Positions 28,932-38,226 of a DNA stretch of 38,592 bases are shown in pieces. This stretch comes from Bacteroidota bacterium. Lineage in GTDB: Bacteria; Bacteroidota; Bacteroidia; Bacteroidales; FEN-979. Each line of letters opens with the position of its first letter. Positions within the stretch are counted from its first letter, which is position 1. The translations under genes were made by a program, and so were the position numbers. The notes beneath the pieces are model-generated. The model had not been told where the DNA came from. It saw only the letters and a program-made list of their open reading frames with translations, and searched no databases. Location of the stretch: the NCBI GenBank assembly GCA_007280875.1, contig QYQJ01000124.1, forward strand, positions 1 to 38,592, written 5' to 3'.

Positions 28932-29786
28932 ATGAAGCCTGTAAAAATTCCTAAACGGGAAGTAGATATTGTTGTTATCTCCGATGTCCATCTGGGAACG
29001 GTGGGGTGCCGTGCCAAGGAGTTGCTTCAGTACCTGCGAAGTGTCCGCTTTAAGACCCTGATTCTCAACGGGGATATCATTGACATGTGGCACTTCAGGA
29101 AAAACTATTTTCCAAAATTTCATTTGATGGTCATCCGGTATTTTACCGGACTTATTGCCAAGAAGACACGGGTCATCTATATCACCGGAAATCACGACGA
29201 ACTGCTGCGAAAGTTCGTGAAATTCAAGATGGGAAGTTTTGAACTGGTGAATAAGGTATTGCTCGATCTGGATGGCAGAAAAGCCTGGATCTTTCATGGC
29301 GACGTATTCGATGTAACCATGCAGTATAGCAAATGGCTGGCCGTTCTGGGTGGCGTTGGCTATACCTTCCTGATCCTGTTTAACAACTTCGTTAATCTAG
29401 TCCTGATCAGCATGGGAAGAGAAAAAATTTCCTTCTCCAAAAAAATCAAGGAACGGGTCAAATCCGCCGTAGCCTATATCAACAAATTTGAGGAGACGGC
29501 CGCCGGTATTGCCATATCAAAAGGTTACTCCTTTGTCATCTGCGGCCACATTCATAAACCTGAAATCCGTACGATCTCCAATAATCATGGAGAGGTTCTC
29601 TATCTCAACAGCGGGGATTGGGTGGAGAATCTTTCTGCACTTGAATACAACAAGGGGCAGTGGGAGATCTATCAGTACCAGCAGGATGAATACGCTAAGG
29701 CATTCGCAGCTGTCGAGAAAAAGCTGGATACGATGACCGACCGCGAGGTATTCGAAAATTTGTTGAAAGAGTTTAATCTGAAATGA
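28932..29786 (+). CDS. UDP-2,3-diacylglucosamine diphosphatase-like metallophosphoesterase (LpxH family)
   Basis: VVISDVHLGT, LNGDIIDMW, ITGNHDELLRKF, FHGDVFD, CGHIHKPEIR metallophosphoesterase motifs. Confidence 0.88.
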   Translation: MKPVKIPKREVDIVVISDVHLGTVGCRAKELLQYLRSVRFKTLILNGDIIDMWHFRKNYFPKFHLMVIRYFTGLIAKKTRVIYITGNHDELLRKFVKFKMGSFELVNKVLLDLDGRKAWIFHGDVFDVTMQYSKWLAVLGGVGYTFLILFNNFVNLVLISMGREKISFSKKIKERVKSAVAYINKFEETAAGIAISKGYSFVICGHIHKPEIRTISNNHGEVLYLNSGDWVENLSALEYNKGQWEIYQYQQDEYAKAFAAVEKKLDTMTDREVFENLLKEFNLK

Positions 29787-29825
29787 TTTATCCTGCCTTT
29801 TTGGTACCTGCCTTCCCAGGATAAA
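29787..29825. terminator. Inverted repeat after the LpxH-like gene, possible bidirectional terminator
   Basis: TTTATCCTG (29787-29795) pairs perfectly with CAGGATAAA (29817-29825); 21-nt loop; begins right after the TGA stop. Confidence 0.3.
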
Positions 29826-30075
29826 CAACGCCGGTCAATTGGGCTTCATTTTCTCAAGATGTGGATAAGCAACCTTTGGGATATACCGGAAATCCGTTTC
29901 CATTTCCTTGGGATCATAGTTGATCTTTAGAGTATTTGGCCCATAGTAAACAGGAGGAAGTAGTTTTTGCTTTGTCTGGACTGAGGAAACAGACGGGGGA
30001 AAACAATCCGGCAAAGGGTCTGGTTTATCGAGTCGACAATCCGGTTTACCATAACGTGAAGCATCCCTGATTCCC

Positions 30076-32037
30076 TTACCTGCTAAGTAATTTTGCTGTT
30101 TCCACCAGCCGGATAAAATCCCTGCGATAGCCAAACCGGTCGGCCCCCATTGATTCATTGGCCAGAAGAAGGGCCTGGTCGTAACTGGCATCGCCCCGGA
30201 AATCAGATTCACGCAACACCATGCCAAAGGAAGCTACAGCCGAAGCAAACTTCAGGTTGTCGGAATGGGAATGACTGATCAAATCCTGTTCTCCCAACCG
30301 GTGTACAATCAGCTTACTTACAGTATCATCCGGCTCCTTGTACCGCAACTTGACAGTCATAAGATTCCTTCCACCCGTGACCCTTACCTGCTGGTACTCC
30401 AGAGGATCTACAGCTGCAACCGGCTCCGTTGAGCCTGCCGGTATGATTTCATAGAGGGCCGTGACAGAGTGGCCGCTGCCGATATCCCCGGCATCTTTCC
30501 GGTCATTGTTGAAATCTTCCTTGCTGAGGATACGGTTTTCGTATCCGATCAGCCGGTACGCCTTTACCTTCGCTGGGTTGAATTCAACCTGGATCTTCAC
30601 ATCCTTCGCAATCGTAAAGAGGGTTCCCCATAACTCCTCTCCGAATACCTTTTTGGCCTCCATGACGTTATCGATATAGGCATAATTTCCGTTACCGGCG
30701 TTGGAGATCTGCTCCATCTTCGAATCCTTGTAATTGCCCATACCAAATCCGAGCACCGACAGAAACACTCCCTCATTCCGTTTCTCTTCAATCAGCCTGA
30801 CCATCTCACCATCACTGCTTGCACCTATATTGAAATCCCCGTCCGTGGCCAGGATGACCCGGTTGTTTCCTCCGGGGAGGTAGTTTTGTTTGGCAATCTG
30901 ATAGGCCAGCCTGATCCCCTCTCCTCCTGCAGTGGAACCTCCGGCCTGCAGGTTATCAAGCGCCATCATAATCTTCTCCTGATGATCTCCCGGAGTGGAT
31001 TCGAGGACACATCCTGCAGCTCCTGCATAAACCACCATTGCTACCCTGTCGGCCGGTCGGAGCTGCTGAACCAGGATTTTAAAAGCCTGCTTGAGCAACG
31101 GCAGTTTGTTGGGGGTATCCATTGAGCCGGATACATCGATCAGAAAAACCAGGTTGGCCGGTGGGATCTTGTCTGCTTGCATGGTTTTCCCCTGGATTCC
31201 GATCAGGACCAGCCGGTGGTTCTTATTCCAGAAGCAGGTGCCCGTTTCAAATGTCACCGAAAACGGATCCCCGTTATTGGGTTGAGGATAATCGTATTCG
31301 AAGTAGTTGATCATCTCTTCAATCCGTACCGCATCCTTATACGGCAGCGTGTTGTTGCTGAGGAAACGGCGGACATTTGAGTAGGAAGCACGGTCTACAT
31401 CGATGGAAAAGGTAGAAAGCGGGTCGTTTACTACCTCTTTGAATCGGTTTTCGTAGATCCGGTCATATGATTCCGTATTAAAATCGGAAACCGTACCATC
31501 ATATGAACCCGCTGCCATTACTCCACCTAAATAACCCCCGCCTTTGGATTTGGCAAACTGGCTGTTCCCTCTTAACTCCATCCTGGATGGCTGGATCTTT
31601 TGCTCCGTTTCCGGCAGGTTTTGTTCATCCTTTCTGTTCGTAATAACCTTGAGGGCAATGTTCAGCAGGGTAGTATTTCCAAAAGTGATCACCACCTTCT
31701 CTTTTACCGGTCTGAACCCCGGTTTCGACACCTCCAGGGTATAGGTTCCCGCAGGAATCCGGGCAAGGAGGTAGGTGCCGTCCGGATTGGAATGTCCGCT
31801 GGCTGTCAGGCATTTTGTCTGGTACAGCAACAGGCTGGCCGCTGGAACAGGGTTGCCTGTTTCGTCGGTGATTCTTCCTTCGAGCTGGCCATCCCCTCCT
31901 GCTGAGGGTGTCGGACCGGTTTCTGCCAGGTATCTGAACGGGATGGCAAAGGAGATACTGAGCAGAAGGGTCAATACCAGAAGAATGCTAAACGGGAGCA
32001 GTTTCTGAATCATGTTCGTGCTTTTTAGTGTTTTCAT
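30076..32037 (-). CDS. VWA-domain protein, YfbK/DUF3520-like, with N-terminal carboxypeptidase-regulatory-like domain
   Basis: GRITDETGNPVPAASLLLYQ...GTYLLARIPAGTYTLEV; VWA MIDAS-like LVFLIDVSGSMDTPNKL; FSIDVDRASYSNVRRFL. Start taken at MKTLKS; the ORF is open to 32091. Confidence 0.88.
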   Translation of the reverse strand: MKTLKSTNMIQKLLPFSILLVLTLLLSISFAIPFRYLAETGPTPSAGGDGQLEGRITDETGNPVPAASLLLYQTKCLTASGHSNPDGTYLLARIPAGTYTLEVSKPGFRPVKEKVVITFGNTTLLNIALKVITNRKDEQNLPETEQKIQPSRMELRGNSQFAKSKGGGYLGGVMAAGSYDGTVSDFNTESYDRIYENRFKEVVNDPLSTFSIDVDRASYSNVRRFLSNNTLPYKDAVRIEEMINYFEYDYPQPNNGDPFSVTFETGTCFWNKNHRLVLIGIQGKTMQADKIPPANLVFLIDVSGSMDTPNKLPLLKQAFKILVQQLRPADRVAMVVYAGAAGCVLESTPGDHQEKIMMALDNLQAGGSTAGGEGIRLAYQIAKQNYLPGGNNRVILATDGDFNIGASSDGEMVRLIEEKRNEGVFLSVLGFGMGNYKDSKMEQISNAGNGNYAYIDNVMEAKKVFGEELWGTLFTIAKDVKIQVEFNPAKVKAYRLIGYENRILSKEDFNNDRKDAGDIGSGHSVTALYEIIPAGSTEPVAAVDPLEYQQVRVTGGRNLMTVKLRYKEPDDTVSKLIVHRLGEQDLISHSHSDNLKFASAVASFGMVLRESDFRGDASYDQALLLANESMGADRFGYRRDFIRLVETAKLLSR

Positions 32038-32160
32038 TGCAAATAAGTTTTTTGTGAATAATGTGGATGTCGCAACTAGGATGCAATCCACCGGTTCTTT
32101 TCACAAATTCCTTTCCTTTTTTTATTTTTACGGGAGCAAATCCATGTAAATCAGAACGCT

Positions 32161-32709
32161 TTGACCGATCTTGAAATCATCGCTCATTATATGGCAACCC
32201 GCGATAAGGAGCTGGTGGGTGAATTGTTCAGACGGTATATGCGGTTTGTGTTCCTGGTTTGTATGAAATACCTGAAGGATGAGGAGCAGGCCAAAGATGC
32301 CACCATGCAGGTGTTTGAAAGTCTATTCGGAAAGCTTAGAAAACATGAGATCCACAACTTTAAACCATGGCTGCACTCCGTGGCAAAGAATCACTGTCTG
32401 ACACAGCTCAGAAATAAAAAAGAGATCCGGTCGCTTGAGAATGATACCTTCAGGCAGTTTCCTGATCCTGTGGAATTGGAACCGGTTTTGCATCTTACCG
32501 ACGAAAAAGAGAAGCAGCTGACCCGGCTTGAAGATGCCATCCTCTCTCTCAGCAAAGAACAACGGACCTGTATTGAACTCTTCTACCTGAAAAAAATGTG
32601 CTACCAGGAGGTCTCCGAAAAAACAGGTTTCACTTTTAAACAGGTGAAGAGTTACATACAGAACGGGAAACGGAATTTACGATTGATTTTGGAACAACAT
32701 GTCAGATAA
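32161..32709 (+). CDS. ECF-type RNA polymerase sigma factor (TTG start)
   Basis: Sigma-70 region 2 (ELFRRYMRFVFLVCMKYLKDEEQAKDATMQVF) and region 4 (LSKEQRTCIELFYLKKMCYQEVSEKTGFTFKQVKSYIQNGKRNLR). Confidence 0.88.
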   Translation: MTDLEIIAHYMATRDKELVGELFRRYMRFVFLVCMKYLKDEEQAKDATMQVFESLFGKLRKHEIHNFKPWLHSVAKNHCLTQLRNKKEIRSLENDTFRQFPDPVELEPVLHLTDEKEKQLTRLEDAILSLSKEQRTCIELFYLKKMCYQEVSEKTGFTFKQVKSYIQNGKRNLRLILEQHVR

Positions 32710-33700
32710 CCTGCATACCATCTTTTCAGATTCGGAGTGCCCGACGCATGAGGAGCTGAAGGCCTACCTGGATCATCAGCTTTCAGCCGACAAACGGCAC
32801 CGGATCGAAGCCCACCTGGCCGATTGCGAGCTGTGTTCGGACGAACTGGAAGGTCTCACCCGACTATCCAATCCGGGTCACCTTCCCGTGATTATGGAGG
32901 AGTTGGAACACCGGATAACTGCACGAAGAATCCGGGTCGTTCGCCTGAAACCCCGGCTGATCCTGGCTGCGGCCGCTGTAATTGCCCTGCTCATCGGGGT
33001 AGCGTTTATCTTCAGATATGTTGTGCAAAACCAGCAGCAACCCCTGCTCACCGAGCAGCACCCAGCGAGTGAACCGACACCCTTGCAACCAGAAGAACCG
33101 GCAAAGACTGATCTGGAGACCCAGGCTGTTGAACGACAACCCGGAACCGAACCACGAACTAAAAAAGAAGACCTTTTATCTCAAGAGAAGACGGGCATCG
33201 TCGAAAAGAAGAGCACTGCCGTTGCTCCCCCCGAGTCCCTTGCAGAAGCAAAAGAAGTGAGTCTCATTCCAATGGAGGAAGAAACTATTGTTGATGACAG
33301 TTCGCTATCCGGTGCTGGTGAATCGATTACTGTTGGTGGAATATTCAAAGATACTTCCACCATCGGACAATTCGAGGCAGCTGGCACTCAACTTCCTGAA
33401 AATACTCTCCGGGCTAAGGGCCTTTCCGGCTCCGACATCGCCTGGAGTCCCAACCACATCATGCGCCAGGCACTGAATTATTATGAGGATGAAAACTTCC
33501 GGCAGGCGGCAAAATTGTTTCAGCAGGTCATCCGCCAGGAGCCGGACAACTTCAAAGCTATTTTTTATCTGGCCCGCTGCTATGCAGAACTGAATAAGGA
33601 TAAAGAGGCATTGAAAACCCTTGAAAAACTGCTGGTGGATCCGGAAAACGAATATTATAAACAAGCGTTGGATTTAAAAATGAAAATCTACTACAAATGA
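32699..33700 (+). CDS. Putative anti-sigma factor: zf-HC2-like, one TM, C-terminal TPR
   Basis: CPTHEELKAYLDHQLSADKRHRIEAHLADCELC zinc-finger motif, TM LILAAAAVIALLIGVAFIF, TPR-like ALNYYEDENFRQAAKLFQQVIRQEPDNFKAIFYLARCYAELNKDKEALKTLEKLL. Confidence 0.82.
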   Translation: MSDNLHTIFSDSECPTHEELKAYLDHQLSADKRHRIEAHLADCELCSDELEGLTRLSNPGHLPVIMEELEHRITARRIRVVRLKPRLILAAAAVIALLIGVAFIFRYVVQNQQQPLLTEQHPASEPTPLQPEEPAKTDLETQAVERQPGTEPRTKKEDLLSQEKTGIVEKKSTAVAPPESLAEAKEVSLIPMEEETIVDDSSLSGAGESITVGGIFKDTSTIGQFEAAGTQLPENTLRAKGLSGSDIAWSPNHIMRQALNYYEDENFRQAAKLFQQVIRQEPDNFKAIFYLARCYAELNKDKEALKTLEKLLVDPENEYYKQALDLKMKIYYK

Positions 33701-34008
33701 ACTCAGATGAACTGAATGAACGTATCCGGTTCCTGGTTCAGTCCTCTTCCAACACACAGGAATTCATGGATTTAGCATCCATTAGCAAGAACTGGAAAGT
33801 GATTGATAAATCCATTACCCTGCCCAGGGAGGTTGGATTCACTGAACTTGACTGTCCTTCCTGCTTAGAACCCCTCAGGCTTATCTACGACAAGTTCGCC
33901 ACATTGGATTACGAACTGGAACTGATTTGCCCGCATTGCCGGGAAAAGATACGATGCATCGGTGAATTCACCGGTTATACAAATGAAATCATACTGAAAG
34001 AGCTTTAG
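33697..34008 (+). CDS. Small zinc-ribbon-like protein
   Basis: CPSC...CPHC cysteine pairs; ATGA overlap with the upstream gene. Confidence 0.65.
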   Translation: MNSDELNERIRFLVQSSSNTQEFMDLASISKNWKVIDKSITLPREVGFTELDCPSCLEPLRLIYDKFATLDYELELICPHCREKIRCIGEFTGYTNEIILKEL

Positions 34009-34622
34009 CGCCGGGGGATTTCAACACGTTTTTTTACCTCTCCCATCAGATTCAACGGGGTGTCGGTAATCACCATGTTATATAACCAGGCCGGGACAAT
34101 CCCTCCAGGATCAACAAATCCTTCGAGGGTAAGCCTGACCATTCCTTCTTTCAGGGGCTCGATGGTCCACTTCTGCCAATAGTTTTTGATACGGATAATA
34201 TTCTCCTCTTCGGGAATCACGTCCGGCAGGGGACGGGCCAGGATCACTTTGGTGCCGGTCACGGAATCTATTGTTACCCGGGCTTCCACACAAAGATCAC
34301 GGTCCATCAGGGGCCAGGGGACATCATAGATCAGGTAATATTTGGAGTATACATTTTCGACATATTCCAGGACATCGATTTTCCGGATGGCGTCATCCCA
34401 CCAGTCGAAATTCTTCACGTTCCCGACAACCGAGGCCACCATCTCCATGGTCGTATGGATCTCCATTACTCCTTTGAACGACTTCAGCGGACTCCCCTTC
34501 TCTTTCCGGGTATAAATCTTAATCCCGTCACGCTCCTTGATGAATTCCCAGGGCTGGGCTGCCAGGTGGAGCGTGAAAAAAAAGCTCAACAAGGTTATTA
34601 TAGTCCGCACAGGTAAGTTCAA
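34005..34622 (-). CDS. Secreted START-domain-like protein
   Basis: Signal peptide; WEFIKERDGIKIYTRKEKGSPLKSFKGVMEI ... WWDDAIRKIDVLEYVENVYSKYYLIYDVPWPLMDRDLCVEARV matches the START lipid-binding pattern. Confidence 0.82.
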   Translation of the reverse strand: MNLPVRTIITLLSFFFTLHLAAQPWEFIKERDGIKIYTRKEKGSPLKSFKGVMEIHTTMEMVASVVGNVKNFDWWDDAIRKIDVLEYVENVYSKYYLIYDVPWPLMDRDLCVEARVTIDSVTGTKVILARPLPDVIPEEENIIRIKNYWQKWTIEPLKEGMVRLTLEGFVDPGGIVPAWLYNMVITDTPLNLMGEVKKRVEIPRR

Positions 34623-34694
34623 TTATTGACGTAAAATTAATACAAATTAACGGCAATATTCCAACACATGATAACAAGTGATCAGTTCAAATTT

Positions 34695-34702
34695 TACTTT
34701 TG
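34695..34702 (+). promoter_or_regulatory. Bacteroidetes -7 box candidate upstream of second ECF sigma gene
   Basis: TACTTTTG (TAnnTTTG), 39 bp upstream of the proposed start at 34742. Implies the listed 34700 start is too early. Confidence 0.45.
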
Positions 34703-34741
34703 CTGTTTCTCAGCGTATTGCATATAGAGACGGCAACGACC

Positions 34742-35311
34742 ATGCAACAAAACCTGCAGGAGACTATCACCCGATCCCTGGAAGGCAACCAGGAGGCTTT
34801 CCGGAGCCTGGTGGACCACTATCAGCAACCGGCCTTTACTCTGGCTTTTAGGATCCTGTGCGATGAAGAAGAGGCGAAAGATGCGGTGCAGGAGGGCTTT
34901 ATTAAAGTCTGGAGCCATCTGAACAGATATGATAAAACACAACCATTTTCTTCCTGGCTGTTCCGGATAATCGCCAACTGTTCCATCGACCGGGTTCGTA
35001 AGATCCGGCGAAGGAATGAAATAACCCTGGAACAGATTGAGATCACGCTGGAGAGAATCCGGACAGAAGATCCCGGCACCACCCTGGATAACCAAGAGAT
35101 CGCGAGGTTGATCCGGTTTCTGGCCAGCGGACTGCCTGAGAAACAGCAACTGGTCTTCATCTTGCGGGATATACAGGGGATGGATTCAGCCGAAGTCAAG
35201 GAAGTGCTGGGAATCCCGGATACCCTCATAAAAAGTAACCTGTACCACGCCCGGAAGTCCATCCGGGAAAAACTTGAAAAGATCTATTCAATGGAAAGGA
35301 GGCAACTATGA
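34742..35311 (+). CDS. ECF-type RNA polymerase sigma factor
   Basis: Region 2 (FRSLVDHYQQPAFTLAFRILCDEEEAKDAVQEGFIKVWSHL) and region 4 (LPEKQQLVFILRDIQGMDSAEVKEVLGIPDTLIKSNLYHARKSIREKL). MQQNL start chosen. Confidence 0.92.
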   Translation: MQQNLQETITRSLEGNQEAFRSLVDHYQQPAFTLAFRILCDEEEAKDAVQEGFIKVWSHLNRYDKTQPFSSWLFRIIANCSIDRVRKIRRRNEITLEQIEITLERIRTEDPGTTLDNQEIARLIRFLASGLPEKQQLVFILRDIQGMDSAEVKEVLGIPDTLIKSNLYHARKSIREKLEKIYSMERRQL

Positions 35312-35772
35312 ATCCTGATTCTGGCAAACAATCAGGGGATCCGCTGGATCGCTTATGTAACGCATTACACCGGAATGAACCCCGATTACATGACCGGGAT
35401 GTGATCCCCCGGAAGGTGATGGAGACCATCGGGAACAAGAAACAAGCACCCTCCCGGTCCGCATATATTCCGATTGTTCGGAGACCGGTCCTGATTTTTG
35501 CCCAGCGGTTGCTTACCGCCGCATCCGTTTCTCTCCTGATCCTCTTTGGGGTAGAACAGTATATGGTAGTGAAAAAAGTCAACACGCTTGAAGAGCGCAT
35601 GGCATCGGTTCACGTAGAGCCCGCAACAAATGTGGCAGCCCGTTTTGTCCGGAGCGGATTCACCTTTACCTCGCTACCAGAGCGTTTCCTGGTTCGTAAA
35701 AATCTGATCGCTTTCCAGCGAAACGATATCCGGAGCCATCTCGAATCAACCATCAAACACGTTCAACCATGA
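35308..35772 (+). CDS. Single-TM protein, possible anti-sigma partner
   Basis: ATGA overlap with the sigma gene; cytosolic N-terminus then one TM (LTAASVSLLILFGVEQYMVV). Confidence 0.6.
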   Translation: MNPDSGKQSGDPLDRLCNALHRNEPRLHDRDVIPRKVMETIGNKKQAPSRSAYIPIVRRPVLIFAQRLLTAASVSLLILFGVEQYMVVKKVNTLEERMASVHVEPATNVAARFVRSGFTFTSLPERFLVRKNLIAFQRNDIRSHLESTIKHVQP

Positions 35773-36803
35773 AAACACGAAATATCCTGCTGACCCTTTG
35801 TGCCATCCTGCTCGTTTTCAGCGGATGCCGAGAAATTACAGTCACAACCAAGGTACATCGTAACGGATCCTTTACCCGTATCATCCGGATTACCGGTGAT
35901 TCCTCTTCTGTATTCAAAGGCGACCTGCCTTACCCCGTCGATTCGACCTGGGATCGGGTTGCCATGAAAGATACATCCAGGGATAAAAAACAAGGGGATG
36001 ATTACATTCTTACCTATACAAAAACTTTTCACACCAGTGAGGAGCTGAATGCGGAACTGACCTCCGATACAAGCTGGCGGAAACGGCTTGATCGCCAGGT
36101 TACAGTGACCAGGTGTTTCGGTTTCTACTATTCCTACCTGACCTTTAAAGAGGTATTCCCACCGCTTAATCCCTTCACCTGCCTCCCCTATGAAAAGTAC
36201 CTCACACCGGATGACCTGCTGTGGCTGAAGGGACAGAAAAATATTATCAGCCGCTCAGACAGCATTCATTTCGATGAAGTTGAAAAGAAAGCCCTGGAGT
36301 TCCTCGCTGCTTCCGTTACCGCCGAGTTGGAAAAGATCCTGGAGGAAGGGATTGCCCGTTTGAACGATCCGGATCTTTCAGCAGGTGAAGTTTCCCGTTT
36401 TCACGACAGCATTTCCTGCTATGTGGAGAAATGGGAGTTTGATACCCCTGAAAAATTCATTGTCGCATTCCGGAACTGGACCGGAAATCCGGCCGTTGAC
36501 CGCCTGCAGGATAAGGAACCAGGGCTTTTTGATGACTTCCTCAAGAAAATAAGATTCTTTGATTCTTTGCTCATGATGGAAACCTATCCCGAAACTGTCG
36601 AAATGCCCGGCCTGATCACCGAAACAAACTCCATCATGCTCAAGGGGAACCAGGTAAGCTGGGAAGTTCAGCCCTTGAACTTGTTGTTTGGTGATTACAT
36701 GATGCTGGTCGAATCCCGCGTAGTGAACAACTGGGCCTTTGTTCTGACCGGGTTGATACTGCTTTTACTTATTGTCGTTCTGATTGTTAAATCGATGAAG
36801 TAG
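35769..36803 (+). CDS. Lipoprotein with C-terminal TM segment, unknown function
   Basis: MKTRNILLTLCAILLVFSGC lipobox; C-terminal TM WAFVLTGLILLLLIVVLIVKSMK; 4-bp overlap with the preceding gene. Confidence 0.7.
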   Translation: MKTRNILLTLCAILLVFSGCREITVTTKVHRNGSFTRIIRITGDSSSVFKGDLPYPVDSTWDRVAMKDTSRDKKQGDDYILTYTKTFHTSEELNAELTSDTSWRKRLDRQVTVTRCFGFYYSYLTFKEVFPPLNPFTCLPYEKYLTPDDLLWLKGQKNIISRSDSIHFDEVEKKALEFLAASVTAELEKILEEGIARLNDPDLSAGEVSRFHDSISCYVEKWEFDTPEKFIVAFRNWTGNPAVDRLQDKEPGLFDDFLKKIRFFDSLLMMETYPETVEMPGLITETNSIMLKGNQVSWEVQPLNLLFGDYMMLVESRVVNNWAFVLTGLILLLLIVVLIVKSMK

Positions 36804-36819
36804 CCGGTGGGTTGAATAG

Positions 36820-37485
36820 CTAACCCGGTTTTTCTTTTTCCGCCTTCTTTTTTGATTTCCTTAGCACAATCGTGAGAATGATCATGCCGATGGGGAGCAA
36901 TAACAGGGCAAGCTCCCATAAAACCGGATAGGTCAAAGAAACCAGGATAGCAATCAGTGCAACAAGAGGTTCTATCAGCATATTCCAGTTGGTCTCCCTG
37001 ATTTCTCTGCCTGATAAATGCTGTATGACAAGACGGTGGCCCTTGGTTGCATAATACCAGGCAAAATAGCTAAATATGCCAATCAGAAGCATGTCCAGAT
37101 TGAAGAATTGCTGCACATAAATATCATCACCAAACTTCAAACTTAATGCATTGGGTAAGGGAGCGATGGAGATAAAAAACAGGTAAAAAATGTTAATCCA
37201 GATATAGGTAGTGTCAACTCTGATTATGTACTTCGACTGGCCGACATGCGTCGTCCAGTAGATTGCCATAAAAAGAAACACCAGAAAGGAGGTCAGTAAT
37301 TCCCGTGCCTGTCCCGTTACAAATCCGGCCGGATCAGCCTCATATCCATCCCAGAAGTCCGCATTGTTGAAGGTCAGCATTCCCGAGATAATGAAAAGAA
37401 CCATGGAAAATGCAAAAATGATATCGGTAATCCGTTGTAACCGGTGAACCGGAATAGTAACGACAGGATCTGCTTGATGTTCCAT
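36820..37485 (-). CDS. TMEM175/DUF1211-like membrane protein
   Basis: N-terminal RLQRITDIIFAFSMVLFI resembles the TMEM175 R-x3-FSD..FA motif; about 6 TM. Confidence 0.6.
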   Translation of the reverse strand: MEHQADPVVTIPVHRLQRITDIIFAFSMVLFIISGMLTFNNADFWDGYEADPAGFVTGQARELLTSFLVFLFMAIYWTTHVGQSKYIIRVDTTYIWINIFYLFFISIAPLPNALSLKFGDDIYVQQFFNLDMLLIGIFSYFAWYYATKGHRLVIQHLSGREIRETNWNMLIEPLVALIAILVSLTYPVLWELALLLLPIGMIILTIVLRKSKKKAEKEKPG

Positions 37486-37493
37486 ATTTCGTT

Positions 37494-38135
37494 TTATTGG
37501 TTTTTCTTTGATGCCGGGCCGATGCCCACCAGCCGGCCAATCATGATAGCAATATAAAGAACCCCCAGCACCGCCTCAAACATGGCAAGGACCTTGGTTG
37601 CTTTGATAACCGGCAAAATATCGCCAAATCCAACTGTCGTCAGAGCGATAAAGCTGAAATAGATCATATCCCCGCTGATATCGGATATACTGGAGGCTGA
37701 GTTGGAAATCGCTCCCGGGTGAATTCTTTCAATAAAGCTGTACAGAAATCCGAATCCGATTCCAATCAGGATGTATACGGAGATGGCATTACTGATGTCT
37801 GAGAATGAGAGGGTCTGTGAAGTCATGAGAGAATAGAAGAGAATGCCTGCAAAGAGAAAAATCAGGACCATCAGATTGAAATACTGAATAGTTGAAATCA
37901 ATGGGGACGGAAAGATCAATCCGATAATCTCGAATCCAATGATTAGGGCAGAAAAAATGACCATGAACCGGAAAATCCGCGGGTGAATAGAAAGTACAAG
38001 TAAACAAAGAAAGATTGCAATACAGATTAACACCAGACTGATAACTCCTCCAAGAACAAGATCCTCTAAAAAAGGAGAAGCTAAAATTATGGTGATCAGA
38101 GAGACCAGCAAAAGGTAGTTCTTCAGGAATTTCAT
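37494..38135 (-). CDS. K+ channel-like membrane protein
   Basis: Pore loop and filter FIALTTVGFGDILPV flanked by TM segments (Ion_trans_2-like). Confidence 0.85.
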   Translation of the reverse strand: MKFLKNYLLLVSLITIILASPFLEDLVLGGVISLVLICIAIFLCLLVLSIHPRIFRFMVIFSALIIGFEIIGLIFPSPLISTIQYFNLMVLIFLFAGILFYSLMTSQTLSFSDISNAISVYILIGIGFGFLYSFIERIHPGAISNSASSISDISGDMIYFSFIALTTVGFGDILPVIKATKVLAMFEAVLGVLYIAIMIGRLVGIGPASKKNQ

Positions 38136-38226
38136 GGTTTTATAGGGTTGTCAACAGGATTATCGGGAGCAGGTAAAGGTAAAGATTAATAGCTAATTCC
38201 CATATTTTTCCCGTCATTTCCGGTTT

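Noticed and set aside
34700-34741. Upstream start MLFLSVLHIETATT for the second ECF sigma gene
   Set aside because: The segment overlaps a good TAnnTTTG box, and the conserved sigma sequence begins at MQQNL.
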